Shown one piece after another: positions 51,771 to 63,151 of a DNA stretch of 64,000 nt. The stretch covers positions 258,501-322,500 of the forward strand of contig JAODUO010000029.1 of assembly GCA_025642075.2 (NCBI GenBank). The letters are read 5' to 3'. The notes under the pieces were generated by a model. It searched no databases and was not told the origin of the DNA. It saw nothing but the letters and a program-made list of their open reading frames with translations. This DNA comes from Ridgeia piscesae. Its lineage: Eukaryota > Annelida > Polychaeta > Sabellida > Siboglinidae. How positions within the stretch are numbered: the stretch's first letter is position 1; the number at the start of each line of letters is the position of its first letter. Position numbers and translations under genes: made by a program.

Positions 51771-52320
51771 TATTACAAGCAGAAGCAGTGGAACATTTTG
51801 CCGGTGACAATGATATCACGGAAATCATGAATTTTAATCCATTATTATGGTGGTTGCCATGGCAATAGCGGCAAGCACTTGTGTTTCGCGATATTAGAGT
51901 GCCAGTTTTCGCGCAGTACAACCTGTTTGGGCCAAACGTATACATGTGTTATGATTATGTGCATTTAGACAACTTGTCAGACATAAGTGCTTATCGAAAC
52001 CACAACGTACAGCAATGTAAAACGCAAATCCCGTAAAAGACACATACAGCCTAGCATCGTGTCGATTATCTGCACTACGTAAATCGCTGTGTCTATGATC
52101 TAGTGTGATAAACTCAATATTAAATCGGACATTTAAGATAAGAAACGTATAACACAAGATATTTATGAACTGATTTTCCTAGTATTCATCAGTCGGAAGC
52201 TACAACTGTCATCCATCGTTAGAATATTATTCTTGTGTCCAGTCCCGAATTAGTCTCGCTTAGTCCCCAATAAGTTCCAGTCGCGCGGAATCACGCCATG
52301 TATCGTGACCCACTTGCAGG
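51771..52320. other. No gene recognised
   Basis: Unique-looking sequence; nothing supported. Confidence 0.4.
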
Positions 52321-52466
52321 CAGTTGCATCGTAATGCCTACTTGACTCAGTTGCATCGTAATGCCTACTTGACCCAGTTGCACCATAATGCCTACTTGAC
52401 CCAGTTGCACCGTAATGCCTACTTGACCCAGTTGCATCGTAATGCCTACTTGACTCAGTTGCATGG
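52321..52466. repeat. 27-bp tandem repeat, about 5.4 copies
   Basis: Unit CAGTTGCATCGTAATGCCTA plus CTTGACT. Copies differ by T/C changes only. The unit length is a multiple of three and leaves a short open frame, which is not evidence of a gene. Confidence 0.93.
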
Positions 52467-52544
52467 ATTTACTAGTGACGAAGTTGAGCTGCTCGTGAAT
52501 TGTCGGGTAGACTCAGTCGTGTTTATAATATTTGTAGTCTTCAA

Positions 52545-52735
52545 AGGACAAAAAAAGAGGACGACCACGAACAAGATCGAATGATTCAGTTAGGGATGAT
52601 ACTGGATTCCCGCTGATAACTTCAAAGCGATGCCCTCTAGGTAGTAGGAATTGGCGGTGGGGTGACTTCCCAGAGGACAGCGAAAGATCAGAGTGGTCTA
52701 AGTCGATTAGTCAAGTAAGTAAGTCAATGGTTAGT
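52545..52735 (+). mobile_element. Possible 3' end of a non-LTR retrotransposon (very short remnant)
   Basis: Plus-strand words KKRGRPRTRS, then SEWSKSISQVSK followed by AAGTAAGTAAGT, resemble the last codons and tail of invertebrate LINEs. There is no reverse transcriptase core, so support is weak. Confidence 0.3.
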
Positions 52736-53058
52736 CTCGCTCGGCTGGGTAACTTCGCCGAGAAGAAAGTCGTCAGTTACTTCGCGCCGGCTTTTGAATA
52801 GTATCCGTGTGAGGGGCTATAACGTGCTGCCACCTTACGGAGCCTGTGTAATTAAGGCTAATCCTGCCATAATTTCTGCTTCATAAACAACTGCAATTGT
52901 TATTTATTTTTTATTTTTGTGGTAATATAATTTTGTTGTTGAATACTTTAATACTACAGTAATATCTTATAAAAGTATATCCTCATTTAAATTTGTATTT
53001 CAAAGTTGGCCTGAGAGCCAATCAACGGCCTTACCCTAATATGGGATAAGGCCGCCTG

Positions 53059-54244
53059 CACGTTTTGACTCACCAGGTAGGTTCCGCAACAGGGCATTTT
53101 TCGACCAATGAGTAACGAGCATGTGTCCACGTAGACAGCCTCTGTTTACACGGTACACGTGACAATATTTCCTCGTGGTTCTGCTTGTGTTTATTGCACA
53201 TGTGGAAAGCGGTTTTCAGTTCGTCGACGGCAGAAATGTCTCCATATTTCAGTTAGTTGACGGCAGAAATGTCTGTAAGTTGCAACTGTCCGGATTTTAA
53301 AGACGAAGTCATTAAGGCAAGTATAGGCATCAACTCTTTCTTGTACTTAGGAGTTAGTCAGGTAGAGTAAACAAATTGATCACTTATCACTTATGCATAA
53401 CTAAACTAGTTTAAACTAAATTAAGTAACTGAGTCTGAGAAATGACGTACTGACATGCAGCAGTGTAAAGTAGACCAACAGCAAGTAATGTTCTAAAAAG
53501 AGCTGGCATAATAACTCAACTGACAGTGGCCAGCTGCCATCATCACAGTCGCAGTGAGACTGCATGGTGTATTTTGTCTCATTACCTTTGGGCTTCAGTT
53601 ATGTAATTACTGTATAAATGATATCTCATGTCACTGAATTTGTTAGACAAATTTAAATTGTGAGTAAATAACTAGCTACCCAGATAGCATGCAAACGTTA
53701 CATTAACGTTTGCATTTGGTTACAATCGTTTGATTTTGGTTACGGTTAAATCTCTAACGTTCCCGAAACTTTAGTTTGTTGTTGTTTTTATTTGGTTATA
53801 AACTGAAACGTAGATCTACGTACTTTTACATTGTTTTATTTTTTATTTACACACATCATTCACTTGAAATGCAAAAAAGCTCACGACATTAAATTTACCA
53901 AATGACACATACTTTCTCTTCAAAGTGAGTGTACACAACTATTTCTATCATATATTTACTTCGAATTATAATATTTCTGTTCAGTTCGTTGAGATAAAAT
54001 GCGCAGAGCATGATCACACATTACAGACTGTAAACACGGAATACGAAACAACTACGTCTAGGCTTACCAAAATTGCTACGAATACTTGTTTTCACAACGT
54101 GTACAATATAGACACAAGCTGAACCACGTGGAAACATTGTCACGTGTACCGTGTAAACAGAGGCTGTCTACGTGGACACATGCTCGTTACTTTATTGGTC
54201 GAAAAATGCCCTGTTGCGAAACCTACCTGGTGAGTCAAAACGTG
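53059..54244. mobile_element. 1.2 kb element with inverted terminal repeats of about 130 bp
   Basis: Left arm 53059-53190 (starting CACGTTTTGACTCACCAGGT) and right arm 54112-54244 (its reverse complement, ending ACCTGGTGAGTCAAAACGTG) match over about 130 bp with only a handful of mismatches and one indel. Similarity fades slowly into the interior instead of ending sharply, as in foldback elements. The roughly 920 bp between them is AT-rich and has no transposase; the longest frame is 65 codons. A perfect 12-bp stem palindrome with a 3-base loop lies at 53689-53715. A clear target-site duplication was not found. AAGGCC occurs just outside both arms and may belong to the element. Confidence 0.8.
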
Positions 54245-54850
54245 TAGGCCTTGGTAGCAACATTGGCAGAACATTAATTCCACACGCAGATGCGAGGGTC
54301 TAAAAAGTGCTGCCACCTCGCGGCGCGTGGGTATTCGAGACTAGTCAAAGGTATGATACAAACACGTCCATTGGAATTACGTTTACCCTTTACACGTGCG
54401 CCACGTACTTGTTTCAGGTGAGATACCATCAAAATCGTTCTTGCCTTAAAAAAATTTAGTGACTGTGTCGTGTTGCATTAAAACTACAGTTCAAATATTC
54501 GCGTTTTTTGGTGCTCAGCATGACACGATTTTACAAAACAACGAACACGTTATGTACGTTGCATCAATCGGATGCAGAAAGGGATGGATGGAGGCAGGGA
54601 AAGAGTGTGTGTGTATATGTGTTTGTGTGTGTGCAGTGCGTGCGTGTGTGTGTGCATGTGCGCGCGCATGCGTGCATGTATGAGCGATCGGTAATTTTAC
54701 AAGTGAAGCTAAACAGAACACAGACAATATACAATGAAGATTCGTCGTATAATGTACACTTTATAAACACAACATACACACATGAAAGGCATTACAACAT
54801 TCTAAATGTGATACACGATACACGGGGTCCGCACACACCGATATAACACG
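54245..54850. other. 3' flank of the reductase-like gene with a TG/CG-rich tract
   Basis: Alternating TG/CG purine-pyrimidine tract at about 54605-54680. Otherwise unremarkable. Confidence 0.4.
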
Positions 54851-55633
54851 TCAGAACACGAACGGAATGATCGCCTTCCGACTGGGGTGATATCGCGCCA
54901 AGTCCCCGCGAGAGTTGGCGTCCTCGCGCCACTGCAAATGTCGTCTGCGCGCGCGCGCCAACAGCATGACGACGTTGGTGGCGAGGAAGAGAAAGGCGGG
55001 AAGCGTGAACGCCGCCATCGCAAACCCGAGCCACGTGACAATCTCAAAGAGATAGTGCGGGCACGAGATGAAGTGGAAGAGAGCCGACATCGACACGACT
55101 GCGTGTATTGGCGAGGCCCGTGTCCCGTTGACGGCGTCTCTCTCGAGGTGGACGTGGGACAGACAGTTCCCGACCTCTCCCACGGCAAACACCAACATGG
55201 CCGGGATTAGGATCCACAGCGCCGGCGCCGAGTAACCGAGGAAGAAGTTCAGCGACCACCCGATCCAGAAACCGGAAACGACGTAGAGGAGCGACGCCAT
55301 GATGGCGACGAATGGCGCCACCTTGCGGTGGTACGACTGCAGGAAGAGCACCTCGGCGAATCGGCGCACGAAGTGGACCCCCCACATCGTCACGAGCACG
55401 ACGACGGTGGCGACGTCTGGCGTGAGCATCGACTTCGGCAGCAGGTTGCCGACGAAGCAGAATCGCAGATACGGCAGCGACTCGACGCTGACAGCCAGGA
55501 GGAAGGTGGCCGTGGCGACGAAATACAGCGCCCCGTAGAGAAGGCCAGGGCGTATGCCCCGTCCCTTCAGGTGTCGGCGTTCTCCCTCGTCGAGATTCTC
55601 GTCCCTCACCACGTGCGTACGATCCCCATCCAT
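54851..55633 (-). CDS. Steroid 5-alpha-reductase / TECR-family membrane reductase, intronless
   Basis: A complete 260-residue frame on the minus strand from ATG (55631-55633) to TGA (54851-54853). Five or more hydrophobic segments are visible, e.g. residues 31-50, 75-92, 106-130 and 135-155. The C-terminal half has the family words VHFVRRFAEVLFLQSYHRK, FAVGEVGNCLSHVHL, HFISCPHYLFEIVTWLGF and the ending YHPSRKAIIPFVF. TECR has the similar HFIKRxxETLFVHRF, FxxCQLGNFSIH, SCPNYTYE and IIPFLL. Such enzymes use NADPH to reduce a conjugated double bond in the ER membrane. The ubiquitin-like N-terminus of TECR is missing and the protein is shorter (260 against about 308), so the substrate (enoyl-CoA, steroid or polyprenol) is open. 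The gene is much richer in GC than its surroundings and has no intron, unlike every other gene here. Confidence 0.85.
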   Translation of the reverse strand: MDGDRTHVVRDENLDEGERRHLKGRGIRPGLLYGALYFVATATFLLAVSVESLPYLRFCFVGNLLPKSMLTPDVATVVVLVTMWGVHFVRRFAEVLFLQSYHRKVAPFVAIMASLLYVVSGFWIGWSLNFFLGYSAPALWILIPAMLVFAVGEVGNCLSHVHLERDAVNGTRASPIHAVVSMSALFHFISCPHYLFEIVTWLGFAMAAFTLPAFLFLATNVVMLLARARRRHLQWREDANSRGDLARYHPSRKAIIPFVF

Positions 55634-55683
55634 CGCGTCTCGTAACTACACAAGTCCACCGACGTCACGCTGGAAATGTTCCC

Positions 55684-55689
55684 TTTATA
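55684..55689 (-). promoter_or_regulatory. TATA box of the reductase-like gene
   Basis: Minus strand TTATAAAGGG; TATAAA is 51 bp before the ATG, which puts transcription start about 20-25 bp before the ATG and implies a very short 5' UTR. Confidence 0.6.
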
Positions 55690-58379
55690 ATCCGCTTTAT
55701 CGACCAGGAAATGACGTCACACGGCCGTGGACGGTCGCCGCTCTACGGGTGTCAATGCCGAGTCGACGTTTCTACTGTTACAAGTCATCGAACCCGCCGG
55801 CGTCACCTGAAACCAACAAAGAATGCGGTGACACACCGACTAACCTGCGCGCAGTTCTAGAGTCAATATTAAGATATTGTTATCGGTCGGCTTGGCACAC
55901 ACAGATCGGCTCCGACGTGGCTAGACGTTTGCGTGTCGACTCGGCCTCACGACATATTCGCCGGGTTCTGATTATCGCTACAGCGGCAATGGCGATGACA
56001 TAAATTAATGAGCAGTTCTGATCAATTGCTGCCCGACAGCGGCGCTGCAGACCGGCATTCGACCAGAGGCGCTCGCTCAACCGCGCACAGTGATGAAGCC
56101 AATTCAGATCGCTGATTACTTTGTATTATTGCAATCAGCAGTCGGTATAAATCAATCTAAATACCAGCGTGAAACAGCCTGCGACATAATGCGTCAATTC
56201 GGGCACTCTGTTCGTATCTGTTCCATTTCCTACCTCTAAAATCCCTGGCCGCCCAACGCAACTTCTTTCTTCCCGAGTTGCTTAATTCCCAGCCAAGTTC
56301 CCCATCTGTTTCCCCGGGCCGAGGCCTGATCACGTGCTTTATACACCTGTCACGTTTCAACGAGGGCCACGCCAGGCAATCCCTTCCCAAATTCCATGCC
56401 CAATCCAACTGGCTGCCTTCCAACCTTTTCCCGCCTGCAGCCCCTCCTTGGCAGCGTGTCTGCCCGACTCCCTGCTTGCGCGTGCGTGGGTAGTCCTATT
56501 ATATAAATAATAATGTTTATGTATTTCACAGGTCTACCAGATGTAGAGGGTTCTTAATTCGTCTCTCATGGGTGATAAAAAAAAACATTTCCCCACCCTG
56601 CCTAACACACTACTCGACTCCTTCCGAGTATAACAATAATACAGTACATAGTACATACATGCATCTGTCAGTAGCCAGCCTAGCTCTGAGCCATACTAAT
56701 TTTGAGTCAATAGTAGGTGCATTGTGCATAGTCAGAGACGTAGCTACCTTGCACTCAATACACGCCGATGTTATCTACATGTCATTATGAGTGTTCTACA
56801 TACACACACCTGTAAGTGTAACGTTCGACGTTCAATCACGGAAATTATATAGAACTCACACGCCAAACTCCGACCAGTCTCGAGGATGAAACGACCCGCC
56901 TCCAACAGCCTAGCCTGCTTCCCGCACGGATTACTCGACTCGACTACCGGCAAGACAAACCGGATTGCTTGACTGCTTGCCGTTCAGGTCACACGCCGAA
57001 GTAATCGCAGCACTTTGACACCGCCAGATATCCGTGTGGGGCTGAGCGGCTTCCGGATTCCGTTGGCAATACTAACAGGAACTTGAGCGTTCCGCCTGAT
57101 GCTGCTTTCCGATCGCATCAAACAGGACATCGCAGACTGAGTAGATGTCTACTCACCCACCCACCAGCAAAGTCCGCACTCGCCGGTTACTCACGTGCAC
57201 ACAGTCCGGACGCCCGGCGGCTACACACCGCTTGTTTACTCGTCAGCGCGCGCCGAAGTCTGACCTACTTTGCGCAGAAGAATTTTTAATCACCGCCACC
57301 CGCTGGCGGCAACCCACATTTGTGTCACAATGCCGCGGCGTGTCGTGAGAAAATCTGCGCTAGGCGTGATTAGAAAACGCGAGGCTGTTTTCTCGGGAAG
57401 TTGTAGAATGTTTGTTTGAAGTAGCCCTAGTTTCAACTGAGGTCGCAGAACCTCTTTTAAACACGTGTGCAGTATAGCCTATACAAGGTCTGTTTAGCGG
57501 TACAACCTAGGGTCATCCGCCAAACGCACACAGGCCCTGAATGAGGGGGCGTTTTCGTGATGATTTGCAAAATCAAGTGTTCACGAAACCTGATATGTCT
57601 GACAGAGGCGTCCCTATCCATCACGAGTAAGGGTGACTAAATTACAAATACAGTGATCGAGTGACGAGTTACACCCACGAACACGTTGTGTCGTCGACTT
57701 CACTGCCGCAGGAATTTGAGGTCATGAAATTTGAGAATGAGCAGAGAACTTCGCCTACTTCTCGTGAAACAAATTTACTCAATGGCCTTCACTCTTGCAT
57801 CGCAGAAAGGTTGCAGGAATGGCCACGCTTCACCAGATCCTCAAAGACCAACCACAAATTGATATGTCCAAGTTTGATCTTACCTTATCTAGGCAAAGAA
57901 GATGTCGTTCTCGGCAGGTCTGCCAGATTCAGTATAGAACTCGGTGTCGTGGTCCCAGATTCGACCGGGCCCAGATTCGACTCCAAAGAACTTTTGAAAT
58001 AGTTTTATGCACATCAACGGGATTATAACTTTTTGCACATTGATATATTTTGAAACATTTTGTTCTGTTTTTGTCGAAGCTTATCGAATGTTATTCTGAC
58101 CTGTCAATTATGCCCTGAGCATCTGTGTGAATAGCCTCGTCCCATCGCGGACGTGTCACTGTAATCTCTGTATGTAATTATTTTTTACCGAATCTCGGTT
58201 TGGTCGAATCTGGGCCCACGACACCAGTATAGTTAGTATATGCTTATAACATCCGAGGTAGGAACGAGCTGTATGAAAGAGACACTATTGTCGACGTGGT
58301 GTCACAAAACTTGATACTTTATAATTACATAGAATAGCTACGGTATGTAGTATTTGTTTGTTCGTTTATGTGTTGTGTT
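55690..58379. other. Long stretch with no supported gene
   Basis: GC- and CpG-richer than the rest of the window up to about 57.4 kb. Open frames here (for example 55554-56003 and 57661-58002 on the plus strand) show no family motif, start at non-ATG codons or overlap the reductase antisense. No RNA gene or element was recognised. Confidence 0.4.
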
Positions 58380-58487
58380 GTGTTTGTTTGTTTGTTTGTT
58401 TGTTTGTTTGTTTGTTTGTTTGTTTGTTTGTTTGTTTGTTTGTTTGTTTGTTTGTTTGTTTGTTTGTTTGTTTGTTTGTTTGTTTGA
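58380..58487. repeat. GTTT tetranucleotide microsatellite
   Basis: About 26 nearly perfect copies of TTTG. Confidence 0.97.
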
Positions 58488-58571
58488 AGATACTAGCAAG
58501 CAATGAGACCAATGGTTACGTCACTTTGCAGTTTTTGATCAATAACTCGTTTCAGACTCTCGAGCACTTAC

Positions 58572-58674
58572 ACTGCAGTGCAGTGCAGTGCAGTGCAGTG
58601 CAGTGCAGTGCAGTGCAGTGCAGTGCAGTGCAGTGCAGTGCAGTGCAGTGCAGTGCAGTGCAGTGCAGTGCAGA
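58572..58674. repeat. CAGTG pentanucleotide microsatellite
   Basis: About 20 perfect GCAGT units, joined directly to the start of the retrotransposon fragment that follows. Confidence 0.97.
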
Positions 58675-59860
58675 CCAGTAGTTTAACATCGGTGATTTGC
58701 AAACTATTAGAAAGACTAATTGAAGATCACTCGGTTGATTTTCTTGTTAAAAATAACTTGATAAACCCATCTCAACATGGGTTTCTAAAAGCGAGGTCAT
58801 GCTTTACAAATATGTTATGTTTTTTTGGAAGATGTCTCAAAGTGGGTAGATGAGGGATCACCACTAGATATAATATACTTAGAAATATAATATACTGGAA
58901 ATCGGTTTTGAGTGGAGTACCACAGGGATCAGTATTGGGACCTATTTTATTCTTAATATATATAAAAGATTTGGATGATGACATAACAAGCAAGGTGTTG
59001 AAGTTTGCGGACGACACAAAAGTGTTTAGGAAAATTTAAAGTGATGCAGATAGACAGCATTTACAAGATGATCTTAGTAAGTTGACAGAATGGTATGAGA
59101 AGTGGCAAATGCTGTTTAATTTTGGTAAGTGTAAGTGCCTCCACACAGGACATGGGAATGAAGATGCACAATATACAATGGGTGGTACTGTACTAAATAC
59201 GACCTTAAAAGAAAAGGACTTAGGGGTAACTATTAGTGCTGACATGAAGGTATCAGAACAGTGTGGAATTGCAGCAGCGAAGGGAAACCAAATTCTTGGA
59301 TTAATTAGGCGAAATATAGCGTACAAGGAAAAAGAACTAATAATACCGCTGTATAAAACAATAGTTAGGCCTCATTTAGAATATTGTACACAAGCATAGA
59401 GGCCATTTCGCAAGAAATATATTGATATGCTAGAAAGGTACAAAAGAGAGCAACCAAAATGATACAAAAACGCAGGAATATTAGTTATGAAATGCATCTA
59501 AAAGAATGTGGTTTAACAACACTAGAAACCAGAAGATTGAGAGGAGATCAGATTGAGGTGTTTAAAATATTGAATGGGTACGAAAATATTAACAGAAATA
59601 TTTTGTCTCGGTTAAGGAGGAGAGAAGGACTAGAGGACATGGTGTTACATTAGCAAAGAAGCAGTGTAGACTAGATATTAGAAACAATTCATTTTCACAA
59701 AGAACAGTAAATGAATGGAACAGATTTCAGCTGATTGTTTAGGTGCTAGTAGTGTTAATATATTTAAAAATAAAATCGACATATACCTAAGACGGGCGGG
59801 GTATACTTAGATAGATAGGTTGGACTCTCGATAAGCCAAAGGGCTTCCTGGTCTCTTGTT
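58675..59860 (+). mobile_element. CR1/jockey-like non-LTR retrotransposon, 5'-truncated and dead
   Basis: The reverse transcriptase blocks are in order on the plus strand: [52 protein letters not shown] (58911-58970), FADDTKVF (59004 onward), DLSKLTEWYEKWQM, FNFGKCKCLHTG, DLGVTISADMK, IVRPHLEYCTQA, then KRATKMIQKRR and the C-terminal tail. At least three frameshifts and several stops break it. TAG replaces the expected Trp codon in the PHLEYC-x-QAW motif, and the YxDFxKAFD block is deleted near 58865-58900. The 3' end near 59860 has no poly-A, which fits CR1/L2-type elements. Confidence 0.87.
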
Positions 59861-59966
59861 TTCTAACTTTGACGCCTTCTGTGAATGGATTTGCTGAACT
59901 GCCAGTTACATTGGTAAGTGAACTTGGTTGTCATGTCAGTATTCATTTTAAGCGAGTTGGGTTTGA

Positions 59967-60026
<60 letters not shown>

Positions 60027-60389
60027 TGCTTTGTTGTCGGGTGGCCCCCTCCAATGCAAAATCCTGGCTACGCCACTGGCTGTTGGCGAGCAGTATAGAG
60101 CAGGTTGCTGGAATGATATAGTTTGCCCATCCACTGTATTTTGCAAACAAAAGTATTGCTGTCATGTTCGTAGCAGATTCACAGCGAGCAGACATGATAC
60201 CACATTTGACTTTTCCATAGGCGGCCGTTGTAAGGTTCCTACAAAATGTGAACATGTTGTTATTGAAAATGTCACAACATGTTTTACAGAAATTACCTGG
60301 AAAATTCGTGATTTTTTAATACCTCAGTTTCCCACAAATCAACTGATAAGCAGAAAGATTGGTACGTAAGATATACTCCGGAAGCTATT
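59861..60389. other. TA repeat and unassigned repeat end
   Basis: TA microsatellite at 59971-60022, followed by TGGCTACGCCACTGGC (60065-60080), wording common at the ends of invertebrate transposable elements. The remainder to 60389 has no recognised coding content. Confidence 0.5.
59971..60022. repeat. TA dinucleotide microsatellite
   Basis: About 52 bp of TA repeat. Confidence 0.97.
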
Positions 60390-61040
60390 GTAGGCAGATG
60401 ACCTTGCAGTAGAATCGGACGGGGAAGCAGATCTCCGAGAACATCTGATAGACAGAGAGGAAAGATATGTTCAGCAGACATGGACTGAGAGTAAGTTTGG
60501 AGAAGACGGCGGTAATGTGGATGGGACATAGAAGGAAAGAGCTGGAAATAGCTTACGCCTGAATGGGAAGAGACATATTTGTATAACTGGGCTGTAGAGA
60601 TACGTGGGGATGGCAATCTGGACACCGAAATTCGCAGAAGGATTACAGCAGGGGCAAACGCTTGGAGGAAAGTCGATGGGGTGATGGGAGGCAGACGATT
60701 ATCTCGTAAACTTAAAGGAAAAGTGCTCACCTCGAGTGTTACCCGGGCATATTATGTATGGCTTAGAAACGATGGCACTAAGAGAGAAACAACAGCAGAA
60801 GGTGGAGATTTGCGAAAACAACCGGATAATAAGAATCGTGGGAGTGAAGAGATAAGAAATTGGCAAAAGAGCAGGTGTCCGAAAAGCGGAGGGGAAAATG
60901 AGGCGAAGAAGACCGCGAATGCGATGGGAGGACTGCGTTAAGAGAGGCCTGGAAAGAGTGGGAGGAGAATGGAGAACAACAGCAAAAGAGAGAAAAGTGA
61001 AAAGAGGAAACAAAACATGGCAGTAACCACAATCCCAACC
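60390..61040 (+). mobile_element. Another non-LTR retrotransposon fragment, C-terminal part (decayed)
   Basis: Starts at the ADDLAVESDGEAD catalytic region (60393 onward) and runs on through GNLDTEIRRRITAGANAWRK, KLKGKVL, a YGLETMAL block, and RRRRPRMRWEDCVKRGLE near 60900-60950. This is the standard order in a LINE polyprotein. Frame changes and stops occur throughout. Its wording differs from the CR1-like copy just upstream, so it is a separate insertion of another family. Confidence 0.77.
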
Positions 61041-61389
61041 TCACCCCTGACGACAGGGACAACAAGAGGATAACAACAGTTTCCCACAAATCACTTTGAA
61101 AAATAATTATAATAATTTGACAGCTCTGGTGACGCGGTGTACACGTAATTTGCACTCACTCAACACTACATGTGTCCTCACAGACATTCAGACAACCTGA
61201 ATAGTGCTGTTTCTATTGGGAACACTTCCGTCGCACGGAGAATGGCGGACGAACCACTTATTGTGGTCTTAGATAGCCTAGCTGGAGAATGTTGTTTATA
61301 AATACACAGCAGATGGCGTAAGTGTCGTTAGCCTATTACCACTCACTGCTGCCACCTGACGGAGTTATTATGCATATCTAAGGTAGTGA
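61041..61389. other. No gene recognised
   Basis: Unique-looking sequence between the LINE fragment and the 34-bp array. Confidence 0.4.
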
Positions 61390-62460
61390 ATGTGTCTGTG
61401 CGTGGGCTCTTTGTTGTGAATGTGTCAGTGTGTGGGCTCTGTGTGTATTGTGGATGATTCCGTGTGTGGGCTCTGTGTGTGTTGTGGATGTGTCAATGTG
61501 TGGGCTGTGTGGGTTGTGAATGTGTGGGCTCTATGTGGGTTGTGGATGCGTGAATGTGTGGACTCTATGTGGGTTGTGAATGTGTGGGCACTGTGTGTTG
61601 TGGATGTGTGAATGTGTGGGCTCTGTGTGGGTTGTGGATGTGTGAATGTGTGGGCTCTATGTGGGTTGTGGATGTGTGAATGTGTGGGCACTGTGTGTTG
61701 TGGATGTGTGAATGTGTGGGCTCTGTGTGTGTTGTGGGTGTGTGAATGTGTGGGCACTGTGTGGGTTGTGGATGTGTGAATGTGTGGGCTTTATGTGGGT
61801 TGTGGATGTGTGAATGTGTGGGCTCTGTGTGTGTTGTGGACGTATGAATGTGTGGGCTTTGTGTGTATTGTGGATGTGTGAATGTGTGGGCACTGTGTGG
61901 GTTGTGGATGTGTGAATGTGTGGGCTCTGTGTGTATTGTGGATGTGTGGATGTGTGGGCTCGGTGTGTGTTGTGGGTGTATGAATGTGTGGGCTCTGTGT
62001 GTGTTGTGGATGTGTGAATGTGTGGGCACTGTGTGGGTTGTGGATGTGTGAATGTGTGGGCTCTGTGTGTATTGTGGATGTTGTGGATGTGTGGGCTCGG
62101 TGTGTGTTGTGGGTGTTTGAATGTGTGGGCTCTGTGTGTGTTGTGGATGTGTGAATGTGTGAGTTCTGTGTGTGTTGTGGATGTGTGAATGTGTGGCTCT
62201 GTATGTGTGTTGTGGATGTGTGAATGTGTGAGCTCTGTGCGTGTTGTGGATGTGTCAATGTGTGAATTCTGTGTTTGTTGTGGATGTGCCAATGTATGAG
62301 CTCTGTGTTTGTTGTGGATGTGTCAATGTGTGAGCTCTGTGCTTGTTGTGGATGTATCAATGTGTGAGCTCTGTGTTTCTTGTGGATGTGTCAATGTATG
62401 GGCACTGTGTGTGTTCAACTGTGTTGTGGATGTGTAGGCTCTGTGTGGGTTGTGGCGGGT
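61390..62460. repeat. 34-bp minisatellite, about 31 copies
   Basis: Unit of 34 bp made of GAATGTGTGGGCTCTGTGTG plus GGTTGTGGATGTGT, G/T-rich on the plus strand, with 31-bp variants (GGCACTGTGTGTTGTGG). Since 34 is one more than a multiple of three, each unit moves the frame by one, and all three minus-strand frames stay open through long parts. This yields His/Thr-rich reading frames of up to 211 codons that are artefacts. Confidence 0.95.
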
Positions 62461-63067
62461 GGGCTAACTGACACACTGACTGACACTCGCACGCCCACAC
62501 GCACGCACCCACGCAGGTACACATGCACGCACATACACATCCACACACGCTCGGATTCGACAATGGATGCGTTGAGAGAAATAAAAAGATACAGAATTGA
62601 TCAGATACCTACTTTTTGTTTCTATCAAAGAAAATACCTACAACTTATATAATATATACTTATACATTATAGGAATATTACTTCATGTCAAACGTCGTCG
62701 TGTGCTTAAGATTACATAAAATATTAATCTTCTGTGGTTAAGAACGCGCCCTCAAGAAACCGACCGAACAATTTTCCCTGCAGATTTTAAATATCAAAAT
62801 AGTACATTGTCTCTGTAATAAAAAAAGCAGAGGTTGTTTGTAAAATAGCTAAATATGTGACACTTAAAAAGCATGCGCAGCGTATAACTGTCAATGCCCC
62901 ACGACAAACTACAGGCTCGCCACATCACATGCACTCCGACACAGCACTGTAGGCCGAAGTGCAAACACCGACACCTCGCACACCGCACTCAGAATCCGTT
63001 CTCAAGAGTGATGAAAACTACGCGGGCTCGTTTACTGATTATTATTCTAAACTGTTCCTAGGAATTA

Positions 63068-63068
<1 letters not shown>
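62461..63068. other. No gene recognised
   Basis: CA/CG-rich tail of the array (62480-62545), then AT-rich unique sequence. Confidence 0.4.

Positions 63069-63149
<81 letters not shown>
63069..63149. repeat. TA dinucleotide microsatellite
   Basis: About 80 bp of TA repeat. Confidence 0.97.

Positions 63150-63151
<2 letters not shown>

Noticed and set aside
54802..55645. Several open frames overlapping the reductase-like gene on both strands
   Set aside because: High GC lowers stop frequency; only the 260-codon minus frame has membrane segments and family motifs.
55554..58028. Open frames of 60-149 codons upstream of the reductase-like gene
   Set aside because: Non-ATG starts, odd composition, no splice context or family motif.
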